From Cohnella thailandensis (GTDB lineage Bacteria > Bacillota > Bacilli > Paenibacillales > Paenibacillaceae), in assembly GCF_014212135.1 (NCBI RefSeq), contig NZ_JACJVQ010000019.1, positions 542,111 through 606,110 on the forward strand: a stretch of DNA of 64,000 nucleotides, in the 5' to 3' direction. Position 1 is the stretch's first letter; each line of letters starts with the position of its first letter. Positions 41,294-50,414 of this stretch are shown here, in pieces. The position numbers were made by a program, and so were the translations under genes. The notes under the pieces are model-generated. The model did not search any database and had not been told where the DNA came from. It saw only the letters and a list, made by a program, of their open reading frames with translations.

Positions 41294-42238
41294 TTATTGA
41301 AACGCTGCCTTTATGAAATCCACTATTCGGGTTCGTAGTTCATCGCCATTCTCCCCTCTTTTATACATATCCGTGCCGTGAAATCCGCTCTCGTCAATGA
41401 CGAGTTCTTTCTGCTCCGCGCCGGAGGCTTCGTACAACTGGCGAACCTGCTTTTCAACCGCTCCAAGCATGTCTCCCGGGGATACGACAAACAAAGAAGG
41501 GGCGCTTATTTGTTTGACGCTTGGAATGGCATCCAAGGTCGGACCGCATTGTGCGGGGGAAGAGAGGATAAGAAGTCCCTGGATGGGCAGCTGTTGACGG
41601 ACTCCAGAGATAATGGCTGTCGTCCCTCCGCAAGAAGCGCCTGCGAGGAAAACGCGTTCCGCTCCTTGGCGTTCGAGTTCATTAAGGGCGGCTTCGGCGT
41701 CAAGGTCAATGGAATCCGTGTTATCCGTTTGCTGCGAAGCCCCATGAGCCCGATATTCGGGAAGCACGACCAGGTATCCCTGTTCGGCCAATTCGGTTCC
41801 CATATCGAGAAAAGAGCATATGCTGTAGCCTTGCTCATGGGCGAGCAAGATGCCGTCGGTACCGCTCCCCAAGACAAGCGCCGAAAGATACATCCCATCG
41901 CTCGTCTTTAACGTCGCAGCATGAGATCGCAGTTCTTCGGGAACGCAGCTATTAACCGGATACCCCTTATCCGATAGTACCGTTCGGTCAGGCCAAGCGG
42001 ATTCATATGGAACCGGAGGAAACTCGGGCGCTTGGGGCGCATCCGTTGGCGGGGTCTCCTGTTTAATCGTATCCGTTGGCTGGACACTTGATATTGGCGT
42101 TGTCGATATGGCCTGTTGATCCGGTTCGTCATCGGATTGGCTTGTACAACCCACGGCGGAAACAAGCGCGGCAACGAGAAAGAGAATGGTCAACGCTCGT
42201 AACCCTGCGCTTCTGCTAGAAAATCTATTTCTATTCAT
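41294..42238 (-). CDS. Alpha/beta-hydrolase lipoprotein
   Basis: 314 aa. Lipobox VSAVGC, then a long Pro/Thr-rich linker (32-80) and an alpha/beta-hydrolase domain with the nucleophile elbow GASCGG (Ser in GxSxG), acid Asp in VVSPGDMLG and His in ESGFHGTDM. Membrane-anchored serine hydrolase of unknown substrate. Last gene of the leftward ABC-transporter operon, 64 bp after the HlyD-like gene, so likely part of the same system. Confidence 0.87.
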   Translation of the reverse strand: MNRNRFSSRSAGLRALTILFLVAALVSAVGCTSQSDDEPDQQAISTTPISSVQPTDTIKQETPPTDAPQAPEFPPVPYESAWPDRTVLSDKGYPVNSCVPEELRSHAATLKTSDGMYLSALVLGSGTDGILLAHEQGYSICSFLDMGTELAEQGYLVVLPEYRAHGASQQTDNTDSIDLDAEAALNELERQGAERVFLAGASCGGTTAIISGVRQQLPIQGLLILSSPAQCGPTLDAIPSVKQISAPSLFVVSPGDMLGAVEKQVRQLYEASGAEQKELVIDESGFHGTDMYKRGENGDELRTRIVDFIKAAFQ

Positions 42239-42302
42239 GTGAATTGCTCCTTCATAGGATATTCGGTCGGAATCTATTATTCTCGCCAGCTCGCCTTATC
42301 TT

Positions 42303-43445
42303 TTACCGTCTTACCCGCATGCCGTCCATCAGGAAGTCTTTCGCGCTATGCAAAATAACTTCTTGTTGAGGAAACAATCCTTCGGAAATCCCTGCGACGA
42401 ACGAATTTTTGTCGGCAATCGTAACGGGTGTTTCCACCGCGCGATAGGCGTTGCCCAGCGGTCCGCTGTCGGTATCTAGCGTAAAGACGTATGCGCTGCG
42501 CTCATCATAGTGAATGGCTTCGTTCGGCACAGTAATCATCGAATTTTCGCTCTCTTTGGAAATGGCGATCTTCACGCGCTCTCCGCCTTGCAGCTTCGTA
42601 TCCTTTATTTCAATCCTGACGACGCTGTGGGGCAAGACGGACGGAAGCTCCCCTGTATTTCCTCCGGACGAGGAATTGACTTGCTCCGGCAAGCTTTCCT
42701 TGATGTCGACAATCGCGCCTGTAAGTTGTCTGCTATCCCTGCCTATTAACGAGATTTGGTCTAGATCTTCTCCGATTTCCAGCAAATTCGCGACATCTCC
42801 CGGGATTTGGCATTCGATTGCGAACCCTTTGGCAGAATCCGTCAGGACGAGCTCTGGCGAGCCTGATGAAGCGAAACCGACCGCGGCATTAAGCCGGGTA
42901 ACGACGCCGTCAAACGGGGCAACGGACTGTCGGTTCTCGGCAAGGTCCTTCTCCAGTTGCTGGATATGGCGCTGCTGCGTGGAAAGATCGAGCTTGGCCG
43001 TTTCGATTGCGACTCTGGCATTTTCCTTCTTTTGTTCGTCGCCGCTTATCGCCGCTTCCCTATAATTGCTTTGCAGCAGGCTCATGGACAAGGTTGATTT
43101 TTTCAATTCCGTTTGCATGTCCAGCAACTGTTCTCTGGTCTCGCTGTCGTCATACACGATCAACGGTTGGCCTTGCGTGACAGGATCGCCTGCTTTGACA
43201 AGGATCCGCGCGACCTTCCAGCCTGCCGGATTCACAATCTCTTTTGATTCCTTAGGCATGACAGTCGCCGTGCCCTCGTATGGATGAAGAATCGTTCCCG
43301 AACCGGCGGAAGCGAGATACACTCTCGGCAGCGCCAAGTTTCTCAGCGTGTTTCCGGCAAGCGTACATCCAACCAGCAATGCCAAGAACAGGCCTGTCAG
43401 CAACCGGAGCTTTTTTCTCCTGGATGAAGTCATCCTCTCTTCCAT
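42303..43445 (-). CDS. HlyD/RND-type adaptor protein
   Basis: 380-aa membrane-fusion protein. N-terminal anchor (12-30), then a split lipoyl half (VMPKESKEIVNPAGWKVARI), a helical hairpin (about 85-160, with SMSLLQSNYREAAISGDEQ), second lipoyl half APFDGVVTRLNA, and beta-barrel domain. Normally paired with MacB-type or RND exporters; here it follows two sugar-type ABC permeases, which is unusual. Start ATG 43445 behind CGGGAG, 16 bp after the permease. Confidence 0.88.
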   Translation of the reverse strand: MEERMTSSRRKKLRLLTGLFLALLVGCTLAGNTLRNLALPRVYLASAGSGTILHPYEGTATVMPKESKEIVNPAGWKVARILVKAGDPVTQGQPLIVYDDSETREQLLDMQTELKKSTLSMSLLQSNYREAAISGDEQKKENARVAIETAKLDLSTQQRHIQQLEKDLAENRQSVAPFDGVVTRLNAAVGFASSGSPELVLTDSAKGFAIECQIPGDVANLLEIGEDLDQISLIGRDSRQLTGAIVDIKESLPEQVNSSSGGNTGELPSVLPHSVVRIEIKDTKLQGGERVKIAISKESENSMITVPNEAIHYDERSAYVFTLDTDSGPLGNAYRAVETPVTIADKNSFVAGISEGLFPQQEVILHSAKDFLMDGMRVRR

Positions 43446-43461
43446 GACCGTCACTCCCGAA

Positions 43462-44340
43462 TTATCCTTTGATGCCCGATTGCTGAATGCCTTCCACGAA
43501 ATAAGATTCCGCATAAAGAAATAGCAAGACCATCGGGGCCATGTACAACGCGGACGCGGCAAAGCCAACGCCCCGCGCCGATTGATTGATTTGCGCCAAG
43601 AACAGCGATAGCGGCTGTTTCGCCGCATCTTGCAGAAAGATCAACGGTTGTTCGACCATATTCCAGTAATCGACGAACAGCAGCACCGCAAGCGCCGCCA
43701 ACCCGGGCTTGGCAAGCGGAAGCAGGATCCGCGCGAAAATAATCCCATGACCGGCGCCGTCCATCTTGGCCGCTTCCATCAGCGCATAAGGGATATGGGA
43801 CATAAACTGCCGCATCATAAAGACTCCGAAAGCGCCGAAGATGCCAGGCAATATAATAGCCAACTCGTGATCCATCAGTCCGAGCCGATCCATGATTAAA
43901 TAGTTGGGTACGAGCGTTACCTGAAACGGCATCAGCATCGTCATCACATAAACCAGAAACAACTGATCTCGCCCCCAGAACCGAAGCTTGGCAAATGCAT
44001 ATGCGGCCAAAGAACCGATTAGTGTCTGCCCTGCGACAATCGGAAGCACGAGGGCTATCGAATTCCAGAACATCCTCAGAAACTTCGGGCTTAGGATCAA
44101 CACCTGCGCATATTGCCGAATCGTCAACCAATCCGGCAGCAGCTTCAGATTAACGAATGCAGCCTGTCCGCCGGCGGGAGCTTCGGCCATCTTCCCGAGC
44201 AAATCGTAATTCCGTCCGATCTCCTCCTCCGTCATGAATGAATTCAGCACGGTGAAAGCAATGGGGAACAGCATCGCGGCAGCGAATGCGCCTAGCGCAA
44301 GGGATAGCAAGAGCCTCGACAATCGGGTTTGATGCGCCAT
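43462..44340 (-). CDS. Carbohydrate-type ABC permease (MalG family)
   Basis: 292 aa with six membrane helices and the EAA loop EAAKMDGAGHGIIFARILLP. MalG-like features are a large extracellular loop after helix 1 and QFMSHIPYALMEA. Works with the neighbouring permease and solute-binding protein. No ATPase gene is in the operon, so a shared MsmK-type ATPase elsewhere is likely. Confidence 0.93.
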   Translation of the reverse strand: MAHQTRLSRLLLSLALGAFAAAMLFPIAFTVLNSFMTEEEIGRNYDLLGKMAEAPAGGQAAFVNLKLLPDWLTIRQYAQVLILSPKFLRMFWNSIALVLPIVAGQTLIGSLAAYAFAKLRFWGRDQLFLVYVMTMLMPFQVTLVPNYLIMDRLGLMDHELAIILPGIFGAFGVFMMRQFMSHIPYALMEAAKMDGAGHGIIFARILLPLAKPGLAALAVLLFVDYWNMVEQPLIFLQDAAKQPLSLFLAQINQSARGVGFAASALYMAPMVLLFLYAESYFVEGIQQSGIKG

Positions 44341-44356
44341 TTATCGTCCTCCTGTA

Positions 44357-45226
44357 TTAGTCGGTAAACTCGCGAAACTGTCGTTCGACGCGAAGCAATC
44401 CCGACACCAGCAAGAGGATGCAGCCGAACATGAGCGTTGCTGCCGCCGTCAATTTTTGAACATTCAAGGAGAAGAACATGTTATTCATGTAATGCTGGAG
44501 CATGTACAATCGATCATAAGGATAATCTCCGGCCAGCAGATAGGTTTCCCGAAAGACTTTGAACGAGTTGATGACCGAGATCAACAAGACAAAGAACATC
44601 GTCGGCGATAAATAGACAAGCGTTATATGGCGAAATCGATAGAGCCTTCCCGCGCCTTCAAGAGAAGCCGTCTCGTAGTAATCCCTCGGGATCGATTGCA
44701 GCCCTGCCAGAAATAAAATCATATTGTAGCCGATGTTTTTCCATACATACATGACCGCAATAATGCTCATCGACCAATAGGACTGCATCCAATCTACTCT
44801 TGCCCGCCCCACCCGATCGAACCAAGCGTTTAGGCTTCCGTTCCAATCGAATAGAATCTGCCAGACCGTCACGACGGAAACGACGGGCACGACCAGCGGC
44901 AGCATGATCGAAGTGCGAATCCATCCTCGAAAGTAAAGTACTCTGTTAAGCAACACGGCGAGCGTTAAGGATAAAGCAATGAGAATGGGAACGCCGATGC
45001 CGGTGAACAAGAGCGTGTTCTGCGCAGCCTTCCGAAAAGAGCCGCTGCGCAGCAGCTCTATGTAGTTCTCTAATCCGACAATAGAGCCTCCGGGAGTCCC
45101 ATCCGTAAAAGATTCGTATAGCCCGATCAGAAAAGGGAGAAGGTAGAGCATCGAAAAGCCGATCAAACTTGGCGCCAAGAAGATCGCGGCGACGAACCCG
45201 TCTCCGCGCAAGCGCCCCTTACTCAT
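44357..45226 (-). CDS. Carbohydrate-type ABC permease (MalF family)
   Basis: 289 aa, six membrane helices (first at about 12-35). EAA loop ETASLEGAGRLYRFRHITLVYLSP, as in MalF/UgpA permeases. It overlaps the solute-binding protein gene by 8 bp, so translation is probably coupled. Partner of the MalG-type gene that follows. Confidence 0.93.
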   Translation of the reverse strand: MSKGRLRGDGFVAAIFLAPSLIGFSMLYLLPFLIGLYESFTDGTPGGSIVGLENYIELLRSGSFRKAAQNTLLFTGIGVPILIALSLTLAVLLNRVLYFRGWIRTSIMLPLVVPVVSVVTVWQILFDWNGSLNAWFDRVGRARVDWMQSYWSMSIIAVMYVWKNIGYNMILFLAGLQSIPRDYYETASLEGAGRLYRFRHITLVYLSPTMFFVLLISVINSFKVFRETYLLAGDYPYDRLYMLQHYMNNMFFSLNVQKLTAAATLMFGCILLLVSGLLRVERQFREFTD

Positions 45227-46631
45227 TCAACAAGGTATTCGCCTTGTTCTGAATCAGCCGGGCGACATCTTCGGCAGATTTCTGTCCGGCAAAATAGGCT
45301 GCGGACTCCGCGACGACAATGTCCAACACTTTGCCGGATTCGTTTCTTTCCTGAGCCGCTTGATTAACGAAGTCTTCGAGCCGATCGAGCTTAGCCGCAT
45401 CCACCCGGAACTCTTTTCCTTGCAAAGGTCCCGTTTTATCGGGGGCGATGGTTCCCTTATCCTTCAGCTCTTGAACATCCTCCATATAGCGCTGCTTATT
45501 TATGGGAAACCCAAACGAGGTATGATTCATTAAGTACTTCAGAAACTCCCACGATTCGTCTCTCACGCTAGACTTCGCGTTTATGCCAAGGTTATATTCC
45601 TTAGTGAAAGCAGCTCCCGCCGCGGCGCCTGTCGCATGAGGTTTGGCATAGAAAGCGGTTTGATCTCCGAACGCCTGCAAGCTGGTCAGGTAGTCCGTTG
45701 GGGAATTGATCGTGACATTCGTGAAATAAGCCGGTCCTCCGGCGATAATCCCATCGTCGAACATGCCTTTGATCTGCTTCAGCAGTTCGGAGAAGTCTTG
45801 GGAATCAAAGCTGGCCTTCCGCTTGGCCTCGTCCACGAACCATCCATAGTTATCGGTCACAATGCTTCTAACGAAGAAGTCGGTACCGGCCGCGGCGATC
45901 ATCCCTTCCCCGTTGCCGATGACAGTCTTATAGGGACCTTTGGCTGCGAGCAGCTTCTGACCCGTGGCAATGAAGTCGTTCCATGTCCAGTTCCGGTCAT
46001 CGATCTTGACGCCGGTTTGGGCAATGGCAGCCTGGTCGCCGATCATGCCGCCAAGACTGAACGTCAACGGAACGCTGAACAACCCCTCTTCGTTCCTTCC
46101 GCTCTCCAGCACATGGGTGAAATAATCGGATTTGTCGAATGTTTGGTCTTGATCCATTCGTTTCCCCAATTCATCCAGCAGACGATGAGCGGTATAGTCC
46201 TCTGCGGACAGGTATCGAAGATCCATAAGATCGGGGCCTTTGCCTGCCAGCATGGCCGCATTCGTCGAAGTGATGTACTTCTCCATATCCGCATTCAATT
46301 GCGCTTCGTCTCCGCCCTCATCGCTATAGGGGGTAGATAAGCCGTATTGAAGCTTGATTTCGATATCGGGGTGAGTGGCTTCATATTCCTTTTTGGCCTG
46401 CTCGTATTGCTCGTTCGGCCAGAAGGCGGAGAACACGATCGTTTTGCGCTCTCCGGAAGAAGGGTCATCGAGCGCGTTGCCTGTTCCGGCAGAAGCGTTC
46501 CGAGTCTGGTTTGTCTCCTGATCCGCGCCGGTATTCTCTTGGCTGCCGTCGGTGCCGGGAGTGGCATTGCACGCGGCCAAGGATAAGGTTACTAAAGAAA
46601 GGGTAATCCACTTCCAACTCCATTTTGGCAT
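45219..46631 (-). CDS. Extracellular solute-binding lipoprotein (family 1)
   Basis: 470 aa. Lipobox SLAAC, a Thr/Asn/Gly-rich linker, then an SBP_bac_1 fold: TIVFSAFWPNEQYEQAKKEYE, AAMLAGKGPDLMDL and NYGWFVDEAKRKASFDSQDF. Related to sugar-binding proteins; the ligand is not evident. First gene of the transporter unit; it has its own promoter with the regulator-type box seen at the two-component genes. Confidence 0.92.
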   Translation of the reverse strand: MPKWSWKWITLSLVTLSLAACNATPGTDGSQENTGADQETNQTRNASAGTGNALDDPSSGERKTIVFSAFWPNEQYEQAKKEYEATHPDIEIKLQYGLSTPYSDEGGDEAQLNADMEKYITSTNAAMLAGKGPDLMDLRYLSAEDYTAHRLLDELGKRMDQDQTFDKSDYFTHVLESGRNEEGLFSVPLTFSLGGMIGDQAAIAQTGVKIDDRNWTWNDFIATGQKLLAAKGPYKTVIGNGEGMIAAAGTDFFVRSIVTDNYGWFVDEAKRKASFDSQDFSELLKQIKGMFDDGIIAGGPAYFTNVTINSPTDYLTSLQAFGDQTAFYAKPHATGAAAGAAFTKEYNLGINAKSSVRDESWEFLKYLMNHTSFGFPINKQRYMEDVQELKDKGTIAPDKTGPLQGKEFRVDAAKLDRLEDFVNQAAQERNESGKVLDIVVAESAAYFAGQKSAEDVARLIQNKANTLLNE

Positions 46632-46680
46632 CCTGTCTTGCTCCTTTGTTCGTAGGATAGAATCTCACTATACAAAACAG

Positions 46681-46726
46681 ATGTCTCCAAATCGTCGTTC
46701 AGTTGTGAACAAATTGTCTCCGAAAG
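46681..46726 (-). promoter_or_regulatory. Regulator boxes upstream of the solute-binding protein gene
   Basis: TTGTGAACAAATTGTCTCC (46703-46721) matches 50210-50228 at 15 of 19 positions, an 11-bp-spaced TGT...TGT direct repeat. ATGTCTCCAAATC at 46681-46693 also repeats 50221-50233 with one change. A minus-strand -10 candidate TATAGT lies at about 46667-46672. Confidence 0.6.
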
Positions 46727-46742
46727 GGCGGCTAGAAAACAA

Positions 46743-46792
46743 AAGAACCATAAGCTCCATGCGAGCTTATGGTTCTGAGAGCTTATGGTTCT
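46743..46792 (-). terminator. Terminator with duplicated arm after the beta-propeller gene
   Basis: Left arm AGAACCATAAGCTC (46744-46757) pairs perfectly with GAGCTTATGGTTCT at 46763-46776, and an exact second copy of that arm follows at 46779-46792. On the minus strand TTTTGTTTTC follows. It separates the regulatory genes from the transporter unit. Confidence 0.75.
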
Positions 46793-46825
46793 TCTTAATA
46801 GCGAAGAGAAACGCGCCGATTTATT

Positions 46826-47977
46826 TCATCGGAATATCACGACCAGCGTTTGACGCTGCGCCACGCCTGATTCGGGAGGAACGGGCATGGGGACGGTTTG
46901 ATCGGACGAAACGTACCACTTGCTGCCGTCTATCAGCAAAGCGCCGCCCCCCCTGTTCCAGATTAACTGCTCCGGAATAACGCCTTGGTAAACGGATTTC
47001 AAGTAGAGGATATTGTTTCCCTGCAGTTTGCCCGCAAAGACCGATTCCTTCTCCAGTTGGGTATAGGCTATCGACTTCCGGTCGGGCGAGAGGCTAAAAA
47101 AACCTACCTTTTCAAGCAAAATAGAGAGGTCGCGGTTCCGGTCGTCATATTGATATAAGGTGCCATCCTGCCCCAAAAACAGAAATCGGTCGTCATCCAC
47201 CCATACGCTGTCCGTTGCGCCGCTGGCATGGTCGTATTGCAACTCAAAATCCGTTCCATTCCGCTTGGCCATGAAAACCTTTGTTCCGTCATCGATCAGC
47301 GCACGGTTGCCATCGTCGGATAAGACTACCGAAGCGGGTTGTTCGATTTTGTGATTTCCATTGATCGGAATCGGTTGAAGTTCTCCCTTCGTCCTATCGT
47401 AGACCATGATCCAAGCCTGGTTGCTTCCGTTCTCCGCTGCCATAAAAGAAACATATTGATCATTGGCGGACCAGCGCAATGTTCTCGAAGAAATCTCTTG
47501 CGAAGGGTTTAAATTGACGTCGACACGCTGGACATCTTGATTCGGAATGGCGGTCAGCGTAAATTCTTTGCCTGCTAATCCGGCTAGCCATTGGCCATCC
47601 GGCGACAGTTGGAGCATTCCGGGAGGATAATCGGCTGCTCGGACCAGCGGCACAGGGGAATCATATGGCGGAGCCAGCCTCTGCAATAAATTCGGTCTGT
47701 GCGCTTCTTCGGCCGCTCGCCCTCCATCATCCGGCAACAGTCCTGCTAGATCTTCCTCATTCAACCAGCCTAGCCATTCCGTTCGGCTGTCCAAGGTTTC
47801 CGGGAGACGAAATATCGTTTGGACCTGAAAAGGGCTTCCGGGTTCGGACATCTCTTGTTCGAATTCCGTTCCGGAAATTACGATGGTTTCATAGCCGGAG
47901 CGTCCGAAACACCCTGTCAGCGGCAGCAGGAGAAGGAAGGCTATCAGGGGTACGTTTTTTTTCCAACGGTGAATCAT
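46826..47977 (-). CDS. Beta-propeller lipoprotein (TolB/WD40-like)
   Basis: 383 aa. Lipobox LLPLTGC is followed by blade-like repeats (MLQLSPDGQWLAGLA, LRWSANDQYVSFMA, VVLSDDGNRALID, FFSLSPDRKSIAYTQ). The overlap of 4 bp with the histidine kinase gene indicates a functional link. It could sense or present an extracellular signal to the kinase. No enzyme motif was seen. Confidence 0.87.
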   Translation of the reverse strand: MIHRWKKNVPLIAFLLLLPLTGCFGRSGYETIVISGTEFEQEMSEPGSPFQVQTIFRLPETLDSRTEWLGWLNEEDLAGLLPDDGGRAAEEAHRPNLLQRLAPPYDSPVPLVRAADYPPGMLQLSPDGQWLAGLAGKEFTLTAIPNQDVQRVDVNLNPSQEISSRTLRWSANDQYVSFMAAENGSNQAWIMVYDRTKGELQPIPINGNHKIEQPASVVLSDDGNRALIDDGTKVFMAKRNGTDFELQYDHASGATDSVWVDDDRFLFLGQDGTLYQYDDRNRDLSILLEKVGFFSLSPDRKSIAYTQLEKESVFAGKLQGNNILYLKSVYQGVIPEQLIWNRGGGALLIDGSKWYVSSDQTVPMPVPPESGVAQRQTLVVIFR

Positions 47978-49431
47978 ATTTGCGCATTCCCTCCAGCTTC
48001 GGGCACTTCGACGAAGACGGTAGTCCGACGATTCAAGCTTTCCATGCGGATACTCCCGCCATGCTCCTCTACGATGGACTTTACGATGCTGAGACCAAGT
48101 CCGATACTCCCATCCTCCTTCTTAGAGCGTTCTCCCGAGTAAAAAGGCTTAAAGACGCTCGCCAGCTTGTCAGGAGGCACCGTTTCTCCGACATTGCTAA
48201 AGGCAAGGTGAACGGTCGAGGCCGTATGCCGAGCCGAAACCATGATTTCGGAATGGGGGGAACTATATTTAATGGCATTGTCAAGCAAATTGATGAAGAG
48301 CTGGCGAAGACGATCCGCTTGTCCATGGACCGTCAAGTCTGGCTCCGATTCAAGGCGAATGTGCTTCTTGTAGCGTTTGGCTCTCATGTCCATCGTTTCG
48401 CACACATCATGAAGCAAAGAATCGATCTTTACGGGTTCAGCCTCGTCATTCCCGATCTTTCTACGCGATACTTCCAGCAAGTTAAGCACCATGCCGTGAA
48501 GCCTCCGGCTTTCCTCCACGATATGCCGCATGCCTTTATCGAAAAAAGATTTATCGTTCTCTCCATTCTCGCGAATGATTTCAGCATAGCCCAAGATGGA
48601 AGTGAGAGGCGTTTTAAGCTCATGCGTGACATTGTCAAAAAAGCTTTTTTCCTGTTCGTTCAACATCTTCAATCGGTCGCGGTCGCGTGCGATCGTCTCG
48701 ATTTGCCTGCTGATTTGGGCAATCATATCGTTAAAATTGTTCGTTAGTCGTCCGATTTCATCTTTTCTTCGGAAAGAGAGGCGAATATCCAAATTGCCTT
48801 TAATGACCGAAGTGGATGCGCGCGTTAATTGCACAAGCGGACTGGTAATGTGCCGGGAAAGCAGATAAGAGAACAGGAAAGCGACCGCGAATATGGCTAG
48901 CGCAATATAAAAAATCAACCGCCGTATTTGACTGCTCTGTTCGTACAGGGTCGAGAAGTCTTTGGAAAATCGCAGGATGCCGACTTTAACGCCATCGACG
49001 ATAACCGGATAGGAGAAGAGTACCGTCCCCCTGCTGCCGTTATGCATAATGGTGAAGGCCGCTTTGCCCTCGGTGGCCAATCGAAGGTCCTCTGCCGGCA
49101 TATCCGTAAATATTGTCGGGTTGGACGAATAGTGCAAACGGCCATCGACGGTATAGGCACTCACATCGTTCGAGGTTGCGCGATGCAGGTCGTTGACCAT
49201 CTCCTCAGCCATCTGTCCGAAATAGGAATCGTTGTTCGTATAATGATTGATGAGAAAAGCTTGCCTGACGAAGATGTTGCTATTGTTTTTAAGCCCGATG
49301 AGGTCCGAGGCGATGAGCTTCTGATTGCTTCGTTGGACGTATTCTTCCACCGCGAAGTTGAGCACGAGAAAGGAAACGCTGAAAATAAGGAAAAAACCGA
49401 CGACAAACTTTGCCCTTATCGTCCTGAACAT
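47974..49431 (-). CDS. Sensor histidine kinase
   Basis: 485 aa. Two membrane helices (about 10-30 and 170-190) flank a Cache/PAS-like extracellular domain. HAMP (190-245), HisKA with phosphoacceptor H270 (NVTHELKTPLTS) and HATPase with NLLDNAIKYSS and GLGLSIVKSI. Follows the PhoB-type regulator by 2 bp. Probably controls both its own operon and the adjacent transporter unit. Confidence 0.95.
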   Translation of the reverse strand: MFRTIRAKFVVGFFLIFSVSFLVLNFAVEEYVQRSNQKLIASDLIGLKNNSNIFVRQAFLINHYTNNDSYFGQMAEEMVNDLHRATSNDVSAYTVDGRLHYSSNPTIFTDMPAEDLRLATEGKAAFTIMHNGSRGTVLFSYPVIVDGVKVGILRFSKDFSTLYEQSSQIRRLIFYIALAIFAVAFLFSYLLSRHITSPLVQLTRASTSVIKGNLDIRLSFRRKDEIGRLTNNFNDMIAQISRQIETIARDRDRLKMLNEQEKSFFDNVTHELKTPLTSILGYAEIIRENGENDKSFFDKGMRHIVEESRRLHGMVLNLLEVSRRKIGNDEAEPVKIDSLLHDVCETMDMRAKRYKKHIRLESEPDLTVHGQADRLRQLFINLLDNAIKYSSPHSEIMVSARHTASTVHLAFSNVGETVPPDKLASVFKPFYSGERSKKEDGSIGLGLSIVKSIVEEHGGSIRMESLNRRTTVFVEVPEAGGNAQI

Positions 49432-49433
49432 CT

Positions 49434-50129
49434 CTATTCCGCCCGTTTCTCGAACTTATAACCGACGCCGAAGACGGTCGTAATCAGGTCGGCAGCATCA
49501 AGCTTCTTGCGAAGCCGCTGAATATGGGTATCCACCGTTCGCATCTCTCCGGGAAAATCGTAGCCCCAAACGACATCGAGCAACTCAGCTCGCGTATAAA
49601 TTTTGCCCTTCGAATGGTACAGTGCCATCAATAAATCAAATTCCTTAGGAGTCAATTCAACGGGCTCGTCCGCTTTGGTGACAAGCCGTTCATCGGGATG
49701 AATGGCGATATCGCGAAAGCGAATGACTTCGTTAGAAGGCTCTTCTTTGTGATTTTGCAGCTGAGCGATTCGCCGAAGCAACGTCCGAACCCGTGCCACC
49801 ACTTCGCGCAAGTCGAACGGTTTGGTAATATAATCGTCCGCCCCGAATTCCAGGCCAAGTATTTTATCCGTAATATCGGAGCGGGCAGTAATCATGAGAA
49901 TCGGCAGATTATAGCGGGCGGTCACCTGCTTGCAGATGTCCAGACCGCTAATATCGGGCAGCATCCAATCCAGAAGCAACAAGTCCGGACGGAAATTCTC
50001 CAATTGTCGAAGTCCGTCTACTCCATCGAGCGCCGTTCTTATTTCGAAGCCTTCGCGAGTTAACCCATAGGCCAGCAAATCCGCAATCGCCTCTTCGTCC
50101 TCAATAATCAGGATTTTTGTTTTTTCCAC
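49434..50129 (-). CDS. OmpR/PhoB-family response regulator
   Basis: 231 aa. Receiver domain with D11/E12, phosphoacceptor D54 in LLLDWMLPD, T in MITARSD and K in TKPFD. Winged helix C-terminus (about 130-228: ELTPKEFDLLMALYHSKG, VDTHIQRLRKKL). GTG start behind GAGGGAG. The promoter has a TTGACA -35 overlapped by a direct-repeat box that this protein may bind. Confidence 0.96.
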   Translation of the reverse strand: MEKTKILIIEDEEAIADLLAYGLTREGFEIRTALDGVDGLRQLENFRPDLLLLDWMLPDISGLDICKQVTARYNLPILMITARSDITDKILGLEFGADDYITKPFDLREVVARVRTLLRRIAQLQNHKEEPSNEVIRFRDIAIHPDERLVTKADEPVELTPKEFDLLMALYHSKGKIYTRAELLDVVWGYDFPGEMRTVDTHIQRLRKKLDAADLITTVFGVGYKFEKRAE

Positions 50130-50187
50130 CAGACTCCCTCTCCTTCGAGTGAAACTTGGTCGGCAATCTCTTCAATATAAGGGAGAG

Positions 50188-50228
50188 ATATCATCAAATC
50201 TTGACCAACATGTCAACAAAATGTCTCT
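50188..50228 (-). promoter_or_regulatory. Two-component operon promoter with repeat box
   Basis: Leftward -35 TTGACA (50211-50216), 17 bp, TGATAT (50188-50193). The box ATGTCAACAAAATGTCTCT (50210-50228) covers the -35 and matches 46703-46721 at 15 of 19 positions. The distance to the start codon (about 80-100 bp) is similar in both places. Confidence 0.65.
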
Positions 50229-50317
50229 AAATCTTGCATGACCTGCGATTTCTCTTGCAGTGTAGTATACACGAGAATGATGGGTAAGCAATACAATTTA
50301 ATAATAGGTGGATATAT

Positions 50318-50392
50318 ATGACTCAAACGCAAAAAAAGACGAAAGAGCTACATTTGCCTGAATCGGGCGGGATGCGGCTAGACATACATTAG
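50318..50392 (+). CDS. 24-residue peptide ORF before the YheC/YheD gene
   Basis: MTQTQKKTKELHLPESGG... ending in DIH, behind AGGTGG. It ends 22 bp before the next start codon. A small spore or leader peptide is possible; the basic N-terminus and PESGG turn are all that can be said. Confidence 0.4.
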   Translation: MTQTQKKTKELHLPESGGMRLDIH

Positions 50393-50414
50393 CAAGCAGG
50401 AGGTGTGTCTAAGC

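Noticed and set aside
47665..48747. 360-codon plus-strand frame opposite propeller and kinase genes
   Set aside because: Antisense to two genes with clear domains and a 4-bp overlap; no start signal.
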